A DNA stretch of 64,000 nt from Oscillospiraceae bacterium (lineage in GTDB: Bacteria; Bacillota_A; Clostridia; Oscillospirales; Ruminococcaceae). The notes under the pieces were generated by a model that ran no database searches, was not told the DNA's origin, and saw nothing but the letters and a program-made list of their open reading frames with translations. Positions within the stretch are counted from its first letter, which is position 1; each line of letters starts with the position of its first letter. This document shows positions 10,651 through 19,071 of this stretch, in pieces. Location of the stretch: contig JAGAJA010000073.1 in NCBI GenBank assembly GCA_017829075.1, forward strand, positions 1 through 64,000. The letters run 5' to 3'. Both the position numbers and the translations under genes were made by a program.

Positions 10651-10686
10651 TTCACGGAATGTAATTCTGGCAAAGGGAGTATCGGC

Positions 10687-12051
10687 ATGGAAGAATTGCT
10701 TCAGATAATTAAAGACACGTCACGGGTAAAGATCGGCGGTATTGAGGACAAATACCTTTCCGATACGCTGGGCAGGCTCAAAGGCACTGCGGCGGCGCTG
10801 GTTTTCCCGGTTTCCACCGAGGAGGTAAGCGCAGTGATGAGGTTCGCTTACGAAAACGGACTTCCGGTAACTCCGCGGGGCGCGGGAACAAATCTTGTCG
10901 GCTCCACAGTTCCCCACGGTCAGGGAATTATCCTCGACCTGTCGCTGATGAACCACGTTCTTGAAATAGACGAGGGCACTTTCACCGCAGTAGTCGAGCC
11001 GGGAGTAGTTCTTCAGGATTTCCAGAAGCTGGTGGAAGCTCAGGGGCTGTTCTATCCCCCGGATCCCGGCGAGAAAACCGCCACTATCGGCGGCAACATC
11101 TCCACCAACGCCGGAGGAATGAGAGCCGTAAAGTACGGCGTGACAAGGGATTACGTCCGGGGACTGGAATTAGTGCTTGCGGACGGCAGAGTGATGACCG
11201 TCGGCAGCAAGAACGTCAAGGACGCCAGCGGACTGTCGCTGAAAAACCTCATCATCGGCTCTGAGGGTACGCTTGCGGTAATCACAAAGTGCATTCTGAA
11301 GCTGATTCCAAAGCCGGAGAAGTCTCTTTCAGTGGTAGTCCCCTTCCCCGACCTCAACACGGGAATTGCCGGAGTTCTTAGCATTATCCGCGCCAACGCA
11401 AACCCTACTGCGATAGAATTCGCGGAGCGCAGCGTAATCGAACTGGGCGAAAAATTCACCGGGCTGAAATTCCCTGTTCCGGAGGCGGGGGCTTACATAA
11501 TACTCACCTTTGACGGACGTGAAAACGCAGTTCATGACAGCGCAGCTCTTGTAAAAGCCGTTGCGGAAAAGGCAGGCGCGCTGGATTACATCACCCTCAG
11601 CGACCCGGCGCAGGCAGCGGATATCTGGAAGATCCGTGGCTGTCTTGTAAAGGCTGTCGAGGAAGTCAGCGAGCAGGAGCCGGTGGATCTGGTAGTTCCT
11701 ATCGACAAAACCGCGGATTTCATCGGATTTGTCCACGAAACCGAAAAGAAAACCGGTATGCAGATGGTCGCATTTGGACACGCCGGCGACGGAAACGTTC
11801 ATCTCTGCATGGTTCGCGGCAGCCGTAATAACGAGCAGTGGGAGCATGAACTCCACGAGAACATGACTACCGTCTACAATTACGCGTATTCCCTCGGCGG
11901 ACTTACCTCCGGCGAACACGGTATAGGCGTTGCGAAACGTCCTTATTTCCTCGGCGCGACAGATCCCGTCAATCTTGAGGTAATGCGTTCTATAAAGACC
12001 GCGCTGGACGAAAAGCATATCCTGAACGATCACATTTCATACTTAAAGTAA
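10687..12051 (+). CDS. GlcD-type FAD-linked 2-hydroxyacid oxidase/dehydrogenase
   Basis: 454 aa. The N-terminal FAD-binding type 4 domain shows PVTPRGAGTNLVGS and GGNISTNAGG; the C-terminal FAD-oxidase domain shows GHAGDGNVHLCMV and the conserved SGEHGIG near the end. Members oxidise D-lactate, glycolate or other D-2-hydroxyacids to 2-oxoacids. It follows metQ by about 36 bp with an AAAGGGAG site and precedes an aminotransferase by 14 bp, so it belongs to the methionine-importer operon. Inference: its substrate may be the hydroxy analogue of methionine, with the oxoacid passed to the aminotransferase. Confidence 0.88.
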   Translation: MEELLQIIKDTSRVKIGGIEDKYLSDTLGRLKGTAAALVFPVSTEEVSAVMRFAYENGLPVTPRGAGTNLVGSTVPHGQGIILDLSLMNHVLEIDEGTFTAVVEPGVVLQDFQKLVEAQGLFYPPDPGEKTATIGGNISTNAGGMRAVKYGVTRDYVRGLELVLADGRVMTVGSKNVKDASGLSLKNLIIGSEGTLAVITKCILKLIPKPEKSLSVVVPFPDLNTGIAGVLSIIRANANPTAIEFAERSVIELGEKFTGLKFPVPEAGAYIILTFDGRENAVHDSAALVKAVAEKAGALDYITLSDPAQAADIWKIRGCLVKAVEEVSEQEPVDLVVPIDKTADFIGFVHETEKKTGMQMVAFGHAGDGNVHLCMVRGSRNNEQWEHELHENMTTVYNYAYSLGGLTSGEHGIGVAKRPYFLGATDPVNLEVMRSIKTALDEKHILNDHISYLK

Positions 12052-12065
12052 AGAGAGAATTTATC

Positions 12066-13232
12066 ATGACTGACCTTTCACTCAGAACGGCGGGATTTAC
12101 CGATTCCGTGATCCGCCGCATGACCCGGATCTCCAACAAATACGGAGCCGTGAACCTGTCCCAGGGCTTCCCGGATTTCCAGCCGCCGCAGGAAATACTC
12201 AACCGCCTTGCGGAGGTGACAAAGGAGGATTTCCACCAGTACGCCACCACATGGGGCGCGCAGAATTTCCGCGAAGCCGTTGCTGAAAAGCAGAAGAAAT
12301 TCATGGGCTACGACATCGACCCGAACAGCGAGATAACCGTGACCTGCGGCAGTACGGAGGCTATGATGGCGGCTATGCTGTCGGTGACAAATCCCGGCGA
12401 CAAGGTGATAGTATTCTCTCCGTTCTATGAGAATTACGGCGCGGACGCGATACTTTCCGGCGCTCAGCCGATATATGTGCCGCTTATTCCGCCGGAATAC
12501 AATTTTGACGCAGACGTGCTTGAGGACGCGTTCAAGCAGCGCCCGAAGGCGCTTATTCTCTGCAATCCCTCAAACCCCTGCGGTAAAGTGTTCACGCGGG
12601 AGGAATTGCAGCTTATCGCAGACCTCGCCGAGAAATATGACGTGTACGTCATCACCGATGAGGTTTACGAGCATATCGTCTACGAGCCGTACAAGCACGT
12701 TTATTTCTCCGCTCTCCCCGGAATGAGAAATCGCACTATCTGCTGCAGTTCCCTCTCCAAGACCTATTCCATCACCGGCTGGCGGCTGGGATATGTTATC
12801 GCGCCGCCGGAGATAATCGACCGTGTGAAGAAAGTCCACGACTTCCTGACTGTCGGCGCGGCTGCCCCGTTGCAGGAAGCGGCGGTGGTGGGACTGAAAT
12901 TCGGCGATGATTACTACCGCTGGCTTCAGGAAAAATACACCCACATGAGAAAGCTGTTCCTTGACGGACTTGACCGGATAGGACTTCCACATAACGTCCC
13001 GCAGGGAGCGTATTACGTCATGGTGGATATGTCGGAATTCGGCTACTCCAGCGATCTCAAGCTGTGCGAGGCTCTGGCGGAACACGTCGGAGTGGGCGCA
13101 GTCCCCGGCTCAAGCTTCTTCCGGGAGCCGGAAAACAGGTACGTCAGACTTCACTTCGCAAAGCAGGACGAAACGCTGAACGCCGCGCTTGACCGGCTGG
13201 CGGATATCCGCAGAAAGCTTCCCAAAGAATAA
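12066..13232 (+). CDS. Class I/II PLP aminotransferase
   Basis: 388 aa fold-type I aminotransferase. The substrate-binding N-terminus has NLSQGFPDFQPP. CNPSNPCGKVF and ITDEVYEHIVY carry the conserved Asn and Asp. The PLP lysine lies in SSLSKTYSITGWRLGY, and the conserved C-terminal Arg in RYVRLHFA. The sequence style is that of the AspC/kynurenine-glutamine transaminase group, some of which make methionine from its oxoacid. It is the last gene of the metNIQ operon, which favours an amino-acid role around methionine, but specificity is inferred from position only. Confidence 0.88.
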   Translation: MTDLSLRTAGFTDSVIRRMTRISNKYGAVNLSQGFPDFQPPQEILNRLAEVTKEDFHQYATTWGAQNFREAVAEKQKKFMGYDIDPNSEITVTCGSTEAMMAAMLSVTNPGDKVIVFSPFYENYGADAILSGAQPIYVPLIPPEYNFDADVLEDAFKQRPKALILCNPSNPCGKVFTREELQLIADLAEKYDVYVITDEVYEHIVYEPYKHVYFSALPGMRNRTICCSSLSKTYSITGWRLGYVIAPPEIIDRVKKVHDFLTVGAAAPLQEAAVVGLKFGDDYYRWLQEKYTHMRKLFLDGLDRIGLPHNVPQGAYYVMVDMSEFGYSSDLKLCEALAEHVGVGAVPGSSFFREPENRYVRLHFAKQDETLNAALDRLADIRRKLPKE

Positions 13233-13235
13233 AAC

Positions 13236-13271
13236 ACAGCCTGAGAGGATAAATTCACTTCTCAGGCTGTT
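13236..13271. repeat. 36-bp hairpin repeat, copy 1
   Basis: Stem CAGCCTGAGA pairs with TCTCAGGCTG around a 13-base loop. An identical 36-bp copy lies at 13463-13498. It sits 3 bp after the aminotransferase stop and could act as a terminator, though its T-tract is weak. Confidence 0.75.
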
Positions 13272-13277
13272 CAGACC

Positions 13278-13309
13278 GGCGAAAAAGTCCCTAAAGGGAC
13301 TTTCTCGCC
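13278..13309. repeat. Hairpin GGCGA-AAAGTCCCT / AGGGACTTT-TCGCC
   Basis: Imperfect palindrome in the gap between the two 36-bp repeats. A further small palindrome, GCCCGC-TTC-GCGGGC, is at 13423-13437. The gap 13233-13508 holds only such palindromes and no gene that I can support. Confidence 0.6.
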
Positions 13310-13462
13310 GAACATCCGCCCTGCGCGCGTAAGGCATAAGGAGTTAGCCGTTGCCAGTACACTTGTGCGGATAGAAGTGTTTTTTACCCCGGCAGAGCTG
13401 GGGCAAAAAACGGATTTCAAAAGCCCGCTTCGCGGGCAAAACAGAGTTTTTCGACAAGCTGT

Positions 13463-13498
13463 ACAGCCTGAGAGGATAAATTCACTTCTCAGGCTGTT
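13463..13498. repeat. 36-bp hairpin repeat, copy 2 (convergent terminator)
   Basis: Exact copy of the element at 13236-13271. It lies just before the 3' end of the leftward GGDEF gene, so the two copies flank the convergent intergenic gap and may serve the two opposing transcripts. Confidence 0.7.
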
Positions 13499-13508
13499 TG
13501 CTGTCGGT

Positions 13509-14792
13509 TTATCGTTTCATCTCCGGATATTTCTTGTAGAATTCCCGCTTGTCCTCGTACATTCTGGACTCAGCAATTTTCATCACCGCGTCCACAGAGC
13601 TTGCCGAATCGTCCCATGCCGCTCCCACCGAAGCCATAGGTATATCCATCTTCTGTAACTCACCGTGGAACTTCTCCACGCGGCTGAGGAAATCCTCCCT
13701 ATCCGCGTTATCAATGAGCACAACGAACTCGTCGCCGCTGATACGATAGCAGCTTTCCACGCCGAATTCCGAACTAAGCATCTCCGCAAAGCCGGTTATT
13801 AGCTGATCGCCGCACTCGTGTCCCTTGGTGTCGTTTGTGAATTTCAGACCGTTTACGTCTGCGAAAAGAACTGCAAGCGCTCCCCCCTGCCGCTCAAAGC
13901 TGCGGCAGAAGTTGTTGTAGCAGAAACGGCTGCGCAGTCCGGTCAGAGTGTCGTAGTTGCAATAGTATTCCAGCGCTTTCTGGCGGTGCAGTTCTGAAAC
14001 ATAATCATCATGAATATCCCAGATATACAGAATGACGATCTGCTCTTCATCGGTGTATTCAACGCTCGGAATAAGCTCCATATACACCCAGCGGAATTCA
14101 TTGCCGTATAGACGGCGGTACCGGAAGCGCAGGCAGTCGCGGCTTTCAAGGAAACGCTTTTTCAGACGTTCGGTATTAACGAATTCGTTGAATGATTTGA
14201 TATCCTCGCCGTAGATCATGCCGATCGCGGCGGTGTTCCTGAGCCACTGGGAAAACCTGTCGGAAAATCCACTTTCCTGAGTGAGGTCACTGGCATATGC
14301 CTTGATCACTTCAAAGGTGTCCTGAGTAAGGTTCACTCTAAGTATCTTATGGAAGCACTGGGAGAGCATTCGCATTGCGTCCTCGACAGTGCAGATCTGC
14401 TCATCGGACTCTTTCCATGTATACGCAGCCCATGGGTTGTTCTCTGAGAAGTCCTGAGGGAGTACGATCTCCAGCCTTATCCAGCGCTTTTTTCTTCCGG
14501 GCATATTGTGACGGAAATTTACAATGATCCGCTTTCTGTTGGTCATTACCTCCTGAAGGATATAGTCTTTCGCGGTAAAGCGCTTATAAGCGTCCAGATC
14601 CTCCGGGTGAATAAGCCCGGACGAGGCTATCCTTTCTGAATATTCATATATCGTATCTGCCTCAAGGCAGGGTTTTTCTTCGTTTGTTTCGAGATTTTTC
14701 ACGAACTCGTATTCGCCTGTGAGGAGATTTACCCACGCTATCTTAAAAAAATCATTCCATATTACGCTGTCTACTATGCCGGATTTTGTCAT
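13509..14792 (-). CDS. GGDEF-domain protein with PAS-like sensor region
   Basis: 427 aa, no membrane segment. Two PAS-like segments occupy about residues 1-270 (for example LRFRYRRLYGNEFRWVYMELIPSVEY). A GGDEF domain follows, with YDTLTGLRSRF, LFADVNGLKFTNDTKGHECGD and signature RISGDEF. The first Gly of GGDEF is Ser here. It lacks an RxxD inhibitory site upstream. Predicted to make c-di-GMP from GTP, but the altered signature means activity must be tested. The start ATG 14792 has GGGGG upstream. Confidence 0.85.
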   Translation of the reverse strand: MTKSGIVDSVIWNDFFKIAWVNLLTGEYEFVKNLETNEEKPCLEADTIYEYSERIASSGLIHPEDLDAYKRFTAKDYILQEVMTNRKRIIVNFRHNMPGRKKRWIRLEIVLPQDFSENNPWAAYTWKESDEQICTVEDAMRMLSQCFHKILRVNLTQDTFEVIKAYASDLTQESGFSDRFSQWLRNTAAIGMIYGEDIKSFNEFVNTERLKKRFLESRDCLRFRYRRLYGNEFRWVYMELIPSVEYTDEEQIVILYIWDIHDDYVSELHRQKALEYYCNYDTLTGLRSRFCYNNFCRSFERQGGALAVLFADVNGLKFTNDTKGHECGDQLITGFAEMLSSEFGVESCYRISGDEFVVLIDNADREDFLSRVEKFHGELQKMDIPMASVGAAWDDSASSVDAVMKIAESRMYEDKREFYKKYPEMKR

Positions 14793-14996
14793 AGCCGCGC
14801 CCCCTGTTCTATATATGAATACTGCGAAAGTATCCGCAGCGTTTATTTTAAAACGGTCTGTTTATTATATCGGCAGGCTTGCCCCGAATTATTAGCATTT
14901 AGCACGAATTATTTGTTTTTTTGTCATATTAAATAAAAAAAGATGTTAAAAAACTGATAGACTTCTCTGAAAAAATATATTTTTTTAAAAAAGCCC

Positions 14997-15025
14997 TTGA
15001 CAAACCGTTACTAGCGTGATATAAT
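14997..15025 (+). promoter_or_regulatory. Promoter of tRNA-Ser
   Basis: TTGACA (14997-15002), 17-bp spacer, TATAAT (15020-15025), 83 bp before the tRNA. The rest of 14793-15107 is AT-rich with nothing else recognised. Confidence 0.85.
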
Positions 15026-15107
15026 ATATACACGATGTGTTCAGAAAGCATTGTTTTCCGCACTGTTTATTCTATGCATATCGCAATATTTATGTTTTCA
15101 GCATTTT

Positions 15108-15198
15108 GGAGAAATACCCAAGTGGTGAAGGGGCTCCCCTGCTAAGGGAGTAGGTCGGCAAAACCGGCGCGAGGGTTCAAATCCCTCTTTCTCCGCCA
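15108..15198 (+). tRNA. tRNA-Ser (anticodon GCT)
   Basis: 91 nt with a long variable arm as expected for serine. The acceptor GGAGAAA (15108) pairs with TTTCTCC (15188-15194), then G and an encoded CCA. The anticodon loop CTGCTAA carries GCT. Its 3' end is the integration site of the element to the right. A second copy of the last 23 bases lies at 33851-33873. Confidence 0.97.
15176..15198 (+). other. attL: 23-bp tRNA-Ser 3' end
   Basis: The last 23 bases of the tRNA including CCA, identical to 33851-33873. The element thus reconstitutes the tRNA upon integration. Confidence 0.88.
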
Positions 15199-15610
15199 AT
15201 ATGACAAACAGATTGCACAGCTCTCAGGGAGTAGTGTAATCTCTTTGCCATATATAAGAAGATATATTAACGCTGCCGCAGCACTGGGGATTGGAGTCAC
15301 AGAGTGCCGCAGCAACGAGAATATTGCTTTGAGTGCTTCCACCTCTACGCACATTCGCAGAGTGCAGTCAGGTTTCCCTGCTCACTCATGGTCTTATCTT
15401 TCCATCAGTATGGACAGCAGCTATCGCTATCAAGCTGAGGTTTTCCTTTGAAAAAAGAAAACACTGACGTTGGTGTGATCCCTCTGTTTAGTCGGCTTCA
15501 CAGCCGTCACACTCGCTCGTTTCATGGCGAAGTCCTAAGGACAAGATAACATTTGCTATTGCATGGTGGCATTCAATTTGTATTATAACCGCTGGGAAGC
15601 GGAGATAAGC

Positions 15611-15650
15611 AGAAAAAATAGAAAGCGTCTGGGCATAATTGTCCAAACGC
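15611..15650 (-). terminator. Leftward intrinsic terminator
   Basis: On the minus strand the stem GCGTTTGGACA/TGCCCAGACGC (15650-15625) is followed by TTTCTATTTTTTCT. It ends the ~250-nt transcript predicted from the promoter at 15868-15896. Confidence 0.75.
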
Positions 15651-15861
15651 TCTCACAAAGGAAATGTATCTAAGCGCTATGACCGCTAAATCAAGCGCAG
15701 AGATGGCACCTGTAAAAGCCGTTTGGATACTGCTAATATCCTCTCGGTCGTCCGTGTGTGTGTACACGCACACACGGATTGCGGGTGTTAATTGAATATT
15801 CGATTACGGCTTGCGTGAAAAAATGAGTATCACGTGAGCCTATTGGTGTTTCTAAATCACC
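15612..15861 (-). ncRNA. Candidate small RNA beside attL
   Basis: A consensus leftward promoter and an intrinsic terminator 250 nt apart enclose no frame with a convincing start codon. The transcript contains a strong hairpin from the CCGTGTGTG/CACACACGG palindrome near 15750-15775. One frame reads a hydrophobic stretch (TGAISALDLAVIALRYISF) after an AGAGG but has no ATG, GTG or TTG, so a small toxin-like peptide is possible but unproven. Between it and attL (15199-15610) I see no supportable gene. Confidence 0.5.
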
Positions 15862-15867
15862 GTTTTT

Positions 15868-15896
15868 ATTATATATCTTTTTCCTGCCTTTGTCAA
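15868..15896 (-). promoter_or_regulatory. Consensus leftward promoter near attL
   Basis: Minus strand TTGACA (15896-15891), 17-bp spacer, TATAAT (15873-15868). Confidence 0.8.
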
Positions 15897-15967
15897 TGAC
15901 ATTCGGCATACAATTATTTATGATTTTGGGCAATGCTATTTGTGCAATATATACATTAAAGGATATG

Positions 15968-15990
15968 CAGGTGCTTCACGATGAAGCACA
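15968..15990. repeat. Element-specific palindrome, copy 1
   Basis: GTGCTTCA-CGA-TGAAGCAC (15971-15989), preceded by CAG. First member of the TTCACGRTGAA family that recurs through the element. Confidence 0.75.
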
Positions 15991-16051
15991 CTATATATGA
16001 AAAATGAACATTTTAATCGAAAGAAATTGTGCGTTTTATAAAAATACATAT

Positions 16052-16080
16052 TGCCATATAATGAAAAGTGTGATATAATT
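16052..16080 (+). promoter_or_regulatory. Promoter of the ATPase-nuclease pair
   Basis: TTGCCA (16052-16057), 17-bp spacer, TATAAT (16075-16080), 45 bp before the ATG, with AGAGG as ribosome site. Confidence 0.7.
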
Positions 16081-16125
16081 ATTTTATAAATTTGGGGCAG
16101 CCGGTTTTTCAGAGAGGAATAAAGT

Positions 16126-17415
16126 ATGAAACTGATTATAGATAACATTGGAAAAATCAAGCACGCAGAGATTTCTTTTAATGGAATCACTGTCCTTGCT
16201 GGAGAAAATAATACGGGTAAGTCAACTGTTGGAAAAGCCTTGTTTTCCATTTTCCATTCATGTTTTGATATCGAGAATTATATATTACGACAAAAAATAT
16301 TAAGGGCTCGACGTGAAATTACTAAGATCCTAAAAGCAAATGTTTATGTCAAGGACGAATATGAAAGTTTTGATTTTTTTGAGACTTTAGATTTTAACCC
16401 TTTATACAAGTCATTAATAACAAATTTATTCGATAACCACAGTAAAGAGAAAGTCGTGTCGTTTCTTAAATCTTCTCTCCCTGATAGTTTATTCTCACGC
16501 ATTGATTCGCATGATGAAGTCGTTGAAGCCATTGAAAACACAATTGAGGAAATAAAGAATCTACCAAATAAGATGTATTATGTATCCAGAGTTTGGAATA
16601 CCTTTAATTCGGTTTTTGAAGGACAATATTTAAATTTTAACTCCGAAAGAGGGTATGTTGATGGTATAATAAAAGGGAAACGTGTTTCTGCGGAATTTAA
16701 CGAAGATTCGTGTTCTGATTTTAATCTTGACTTTATTTTCACTAATCAGGCAATACTTCTTGACACTCCCTCTATTCTTGATGATTTGTCAGAGAGAACT
16801 TACAGAAGTAATATAATCAAGTATACTATAGTTAAAAAGTTAAACTGCGATGAGAGATCGGATTCAGCAGATGTTGACTCAACAATCACAGCTCAGAAAT
16901 TGTCTAGGATTTTTGATCTATTAAATGGTATTGTTCCTGGAAAGTTTCAGAAGTCTGAGTTTACACAAGATAGGTCTTTCCTATTTAAAGGTATGTCCAA
17001 ACCACTTAAACTAAAAAATCTTTCACAGGGAATCAAATCTTTCCTTATTATTAAAAGATTATGTGAAAACGGCCAGTTTACCGAAAAGGACGTATTGATT
17101 TTAGATGAGCCTGAGATAAATCTTCACCCTTCATGGCAATTGGTATATGCTGAGTTAGTTGTCCTTCTCCAGAAAGAATATAATTTAACAATTCTTTTGA
17201 GTACACACAGTCCGTACTTTCTTTCAGCAATAGAAGCGTATTCCAAAAAATATGATATTGTTAATAAATGCACTTTCTATCTCTCTGACAATGATGAAAA
17301 TGGTAACGCATTATTCACAGATGTCACCAACAATACCGAGAAAATCTACACCAAGCTTGTAAAACCATTTGATACCATTGCCGAAATAGAAAGTGAGATG
17401 AGAGGCGATGATTGA
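16126..17415 (+). CDS. AAA/OLD-like ATPase, subunit of a candidate defence pair
   Basis: 429 aa SMC/ABC-type ATPase of the AAA_15/AAA_21 kind. Walker A is AGENNTGKST near residue 30, a signature-like LSQGIKSF lies near 300, Walker B is DVLILDEPEINLHP near 323, and the following LLSTHSPYFLSAIE matches the D-loop/H-loop of OLD nucleases and phage-defence ATPases. No Toprim domain is fused at the C-terminus. The base composition is much more AT-rich than the chromosomal genes, suggesting separate acquisition. The 8-bp overlap with the next gene implies an ATPase-effector pair. The exact defence family is not recognised. Confidence 0.85.
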   Translation: MKLIIDNIGKIKHAEISFNGITVLAGENNTGKSTVGKALFSIFHSCFDIENYILRQKILRARREITKILKANVYVKDEYESFDFFETLDFNPLYKSLITNLFDNHSKEKVVSFLKSSLPDSLFSRIDSHDEVVEAIENTIEEIKNLPNKMYYVSRVWNTFNSVFEGQYLNFNSERGYVDGIIKGKRVSAEFNEDSCSDFNLDFIFTNQAILLDTPSILDDLSERTYRSNIIKYTIVKKLNCDERSDSADVDSTITAQKLSRIFDLLNGIVPGKFQKSEFTQDRSFLFKGMSKPLKLKNLSQGIKSFLIIKRLCENGQFTEKDVLILDEPEINLHPSWQLVYAELVVLLQKEYNLTILLSTHSPYFLSAIEAYSKKYDIVNKCTFYLSDNDENGNALFTDVTNNTEKIYTKLVKPFDTIAEIESEMRGDD

Positions 17416-17980
17416 TAATCTAATTAGAAAAAGCCAGTTTTTTTTAAAATCAGTTAGCAACTTGCATGTAACGTCTAAAGACGATAGTGATAAGAAAAAC
17501 ATAGTGTACATGACAGACTCTATGCAGAAAGCTATTAATATTGACAACGTTAAACTTGCATACTCAAATCAACATTTCCCAAATCAAAACACTTCATATA
17601 GGTCGGTTGACGCAATAGTTCAAACAGAACAAACAGTTTATTTCATCGAATTTAAAAATGGAAAGCTATGTGGCGAAGAAAGGGCACGAATTCGCGAGAA
17701 AATATCAAATTCAATTTTGCTCTTCTCGGACATCTTAGGCATCACTTTTAGTAATTTTCGTAATGAATGTGTATTCATTTTGGTGTATAATAAAGAAAAG
17801 AATTCTTTGCCTCAGCCTTCTCAACAACGTATAGCTGAGTTCGTTAACAAACGAAGTGAAAACGCTGAATGTCGCTTTGATTTCGACAAACTAAAGCCGT
17901 TCTTAGTTCACGATGTAAAAACATATACAAGAGAAGAATTTGAAGACTTTTTAGAAAAACAGGATTTTCTTCAGTACTAA
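17408..17980 (+). CDS. Putative PD-(D/E)XK-like nuclease partner of the ATPase
   Basis: 190 aa, unrecognised family. The segment RSVDAIVQTEQTVYFIEFKNGK near residues 64-84 has the spacing of a PD-(D/E)XK active site (Asp near 67, Glu near 80, Lys near 82), followed by a helix REKISNSILLFSDIL. This fits an effector nuclease controlled by the upstream ATPase, as in Septu-, Gabija- or PARIS-like two-protein systems, but it is neither an HNH, a Toprim nor a known DUF4435 as far as I can see. It overlaps the ATPase gene by 8 bp and ends at a strong hairpin (18001). Confidence 0.6.
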   Translation: MIDNLIRKSQFFLKSVSNLHVTSKDDSDKKNIVYMTDSMQKAINIDNVKLAYSNQHFPNQNTSYRSVDAIVQTEQTVYFIEFKNGKLCGEERARIREKISNSILLFSDILGITFSNFRNECVFILVYNKEKNSLPQPSQQRIAEFVNKRSENAECRFDFDKLKPFLVHDVKTYTREEFEDFLEKQDFLQY

Positions 17981-18000
17981 TTGAATAAGCATTTTAAACT

Positions 18001-18032
18001 GCAGGTGCTTCACGGTGAAGCACCTGCTTCTT
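18001..18032. terminator. Palindrome copy 2, likely bidirectional terminator
   Basis: 12-bp stem GCAGGTGCTTCA / TGAAGCACCTGC with loop CGG (18001-18027), then TTCTTTTC. It lies between the convergent nuclease gene and the leftward operon. Best-preserved member of the element palindrome family. Confidence 0.75.
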
Positions 18033-18038
18033 TTCAAG

Positions 18039-19010
18039 TCACATTCCCATATCACAATCCTCGTCCTCGTCGGAGTCCGGCTGCTCCTGCTGGGTTTCAT
18101 ACTGCTCAATGGGGTGGACGAGCGTCCGGAAGTGAAAACGCTGAATATTATACCCGCCTGCCCCAATTGTCTGAATAGTGGCGCTCCCTTTTTCGCCATA
18201 GATCACACCAGCTATCTCGCCATTCTGAATATGAAGTCCCTGCGCGTCAGTGATCTTGCCGACGTGCTCACCTATTCGCTGTGCAAGGTCGAGCATTCTA
18301 CTGCGCATTTCACGCTCCATATCAGCTTCAAGATGTTGCTGCCGCTGAATAGGATCGTTGTATCTGCACATCGCGGTGACTACAGGACCAGCGAAGCTGC
18401 GCTTGCGCTCTGAAATGCTGTTATAATCCAGACTGCGCTCTTTCAGATAGCTCTCCATCGGCTGTCGTGGATAAACATTGAGAAAATCATAGTCGCTCAT
18501 GCTCTGTATTCTATCCGCATACTTAGAATACACTGGAAGTGTCTTAACAGCTTCACGACGGGCAGCATATTCCTCAGTGCGGAGCTGCTGGACAAATTCG
18601 TGGTACTCGTCATATCGATTACTGAAAAAAGAAATGCTGTCCTGTTTCCATGCTTCAAAGAATTCCTTAATAACATCGGGTATCTCATTATCCATGAACG
18701 CTTGCTGGGTTTCAGCAGAACGGAGGTCTGCCTTTAGCTTTTCAATACGTTCGTCCATGTCCTGAATTTTCTTGGTAACGGATCTGATATCTTCTTTCTT
18801 CGAGTTAATGGAGAAGAAATCCCAGTACGCAAGCTCGTTTCCCCGGAGAGTTTCCTCCGTGTAAAGATTCGGATTGAGCTTGTACTTCTTCTCAAATTCA
18901 CGTTCCTTTTTCTCCAGCATTGCCGTGTGTCTGCCCAGAGTAGAGGTAAGACGTTCACGCTTGCCGTATGCGTCGCTGATACGCTGAGAAATGTCTTTTG
19001 TGCTTAACAT
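18039..19010 (-). CDS. Mobile-element protein with coiled coil and acidic tail
   Basis: 323 aa, cytoplasmic. Residues 1-120 are charged and helical, likely coiled coil (KKEREFEKKY, IQDMDERIEKLKADL). The C-terminal part (KITDAQGLHIQNGEIAGVIYG, then GGYNIQRFHFRTLVHPI) resembles segments of LtrC/large polyvalent proteins of conjugative elements, a tentative match. It ends in an acidic tail, SDEDEDCDMGM. Last gene of a five-gene leftward operon. Function unknown. Confidence 0.65.
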   Translation of the reverse strand: MLSTKDISQRISDAYGKRERLTSTLGRHTAMLEKKEREFEKKYKLNPNLYTEETLRGNELAYWDFFSINSKKEDIRSVTKKIQDMDERIEKLKADLRSAETQQAFMDNEIPDVIKEFFEAWKQDSISFFSNRYDEYHEFVQQLRTEEYAARREAVKTLPVYSKYADRIQSMSDYDFLNVYPRQPMESYLKERSLDYNSISERKRSFAGPVVTAMCRYNDPIQRQQHLEADMEREMRSRMLDLAQRIGEHVGKITDAQGLHIQNGEIAGVIYGEKGSATIQTIGAGGYNIQRFHFRTLVHPIEQYETQQEQPDSDEDEDCDMGM

Positions 19011-19071
19011 ATTGCAGTAGCTCCTTTCAAATTACGGAAAGTATAATAATTTTTTCTTTTCGGAAAATATA

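Noticed and set aside
15245..15451. 66-codon frame just inside attL
   Set aside because: No ribosome site, no family resemblance and a Ser/Thr/Arg composition typical of chance frames.
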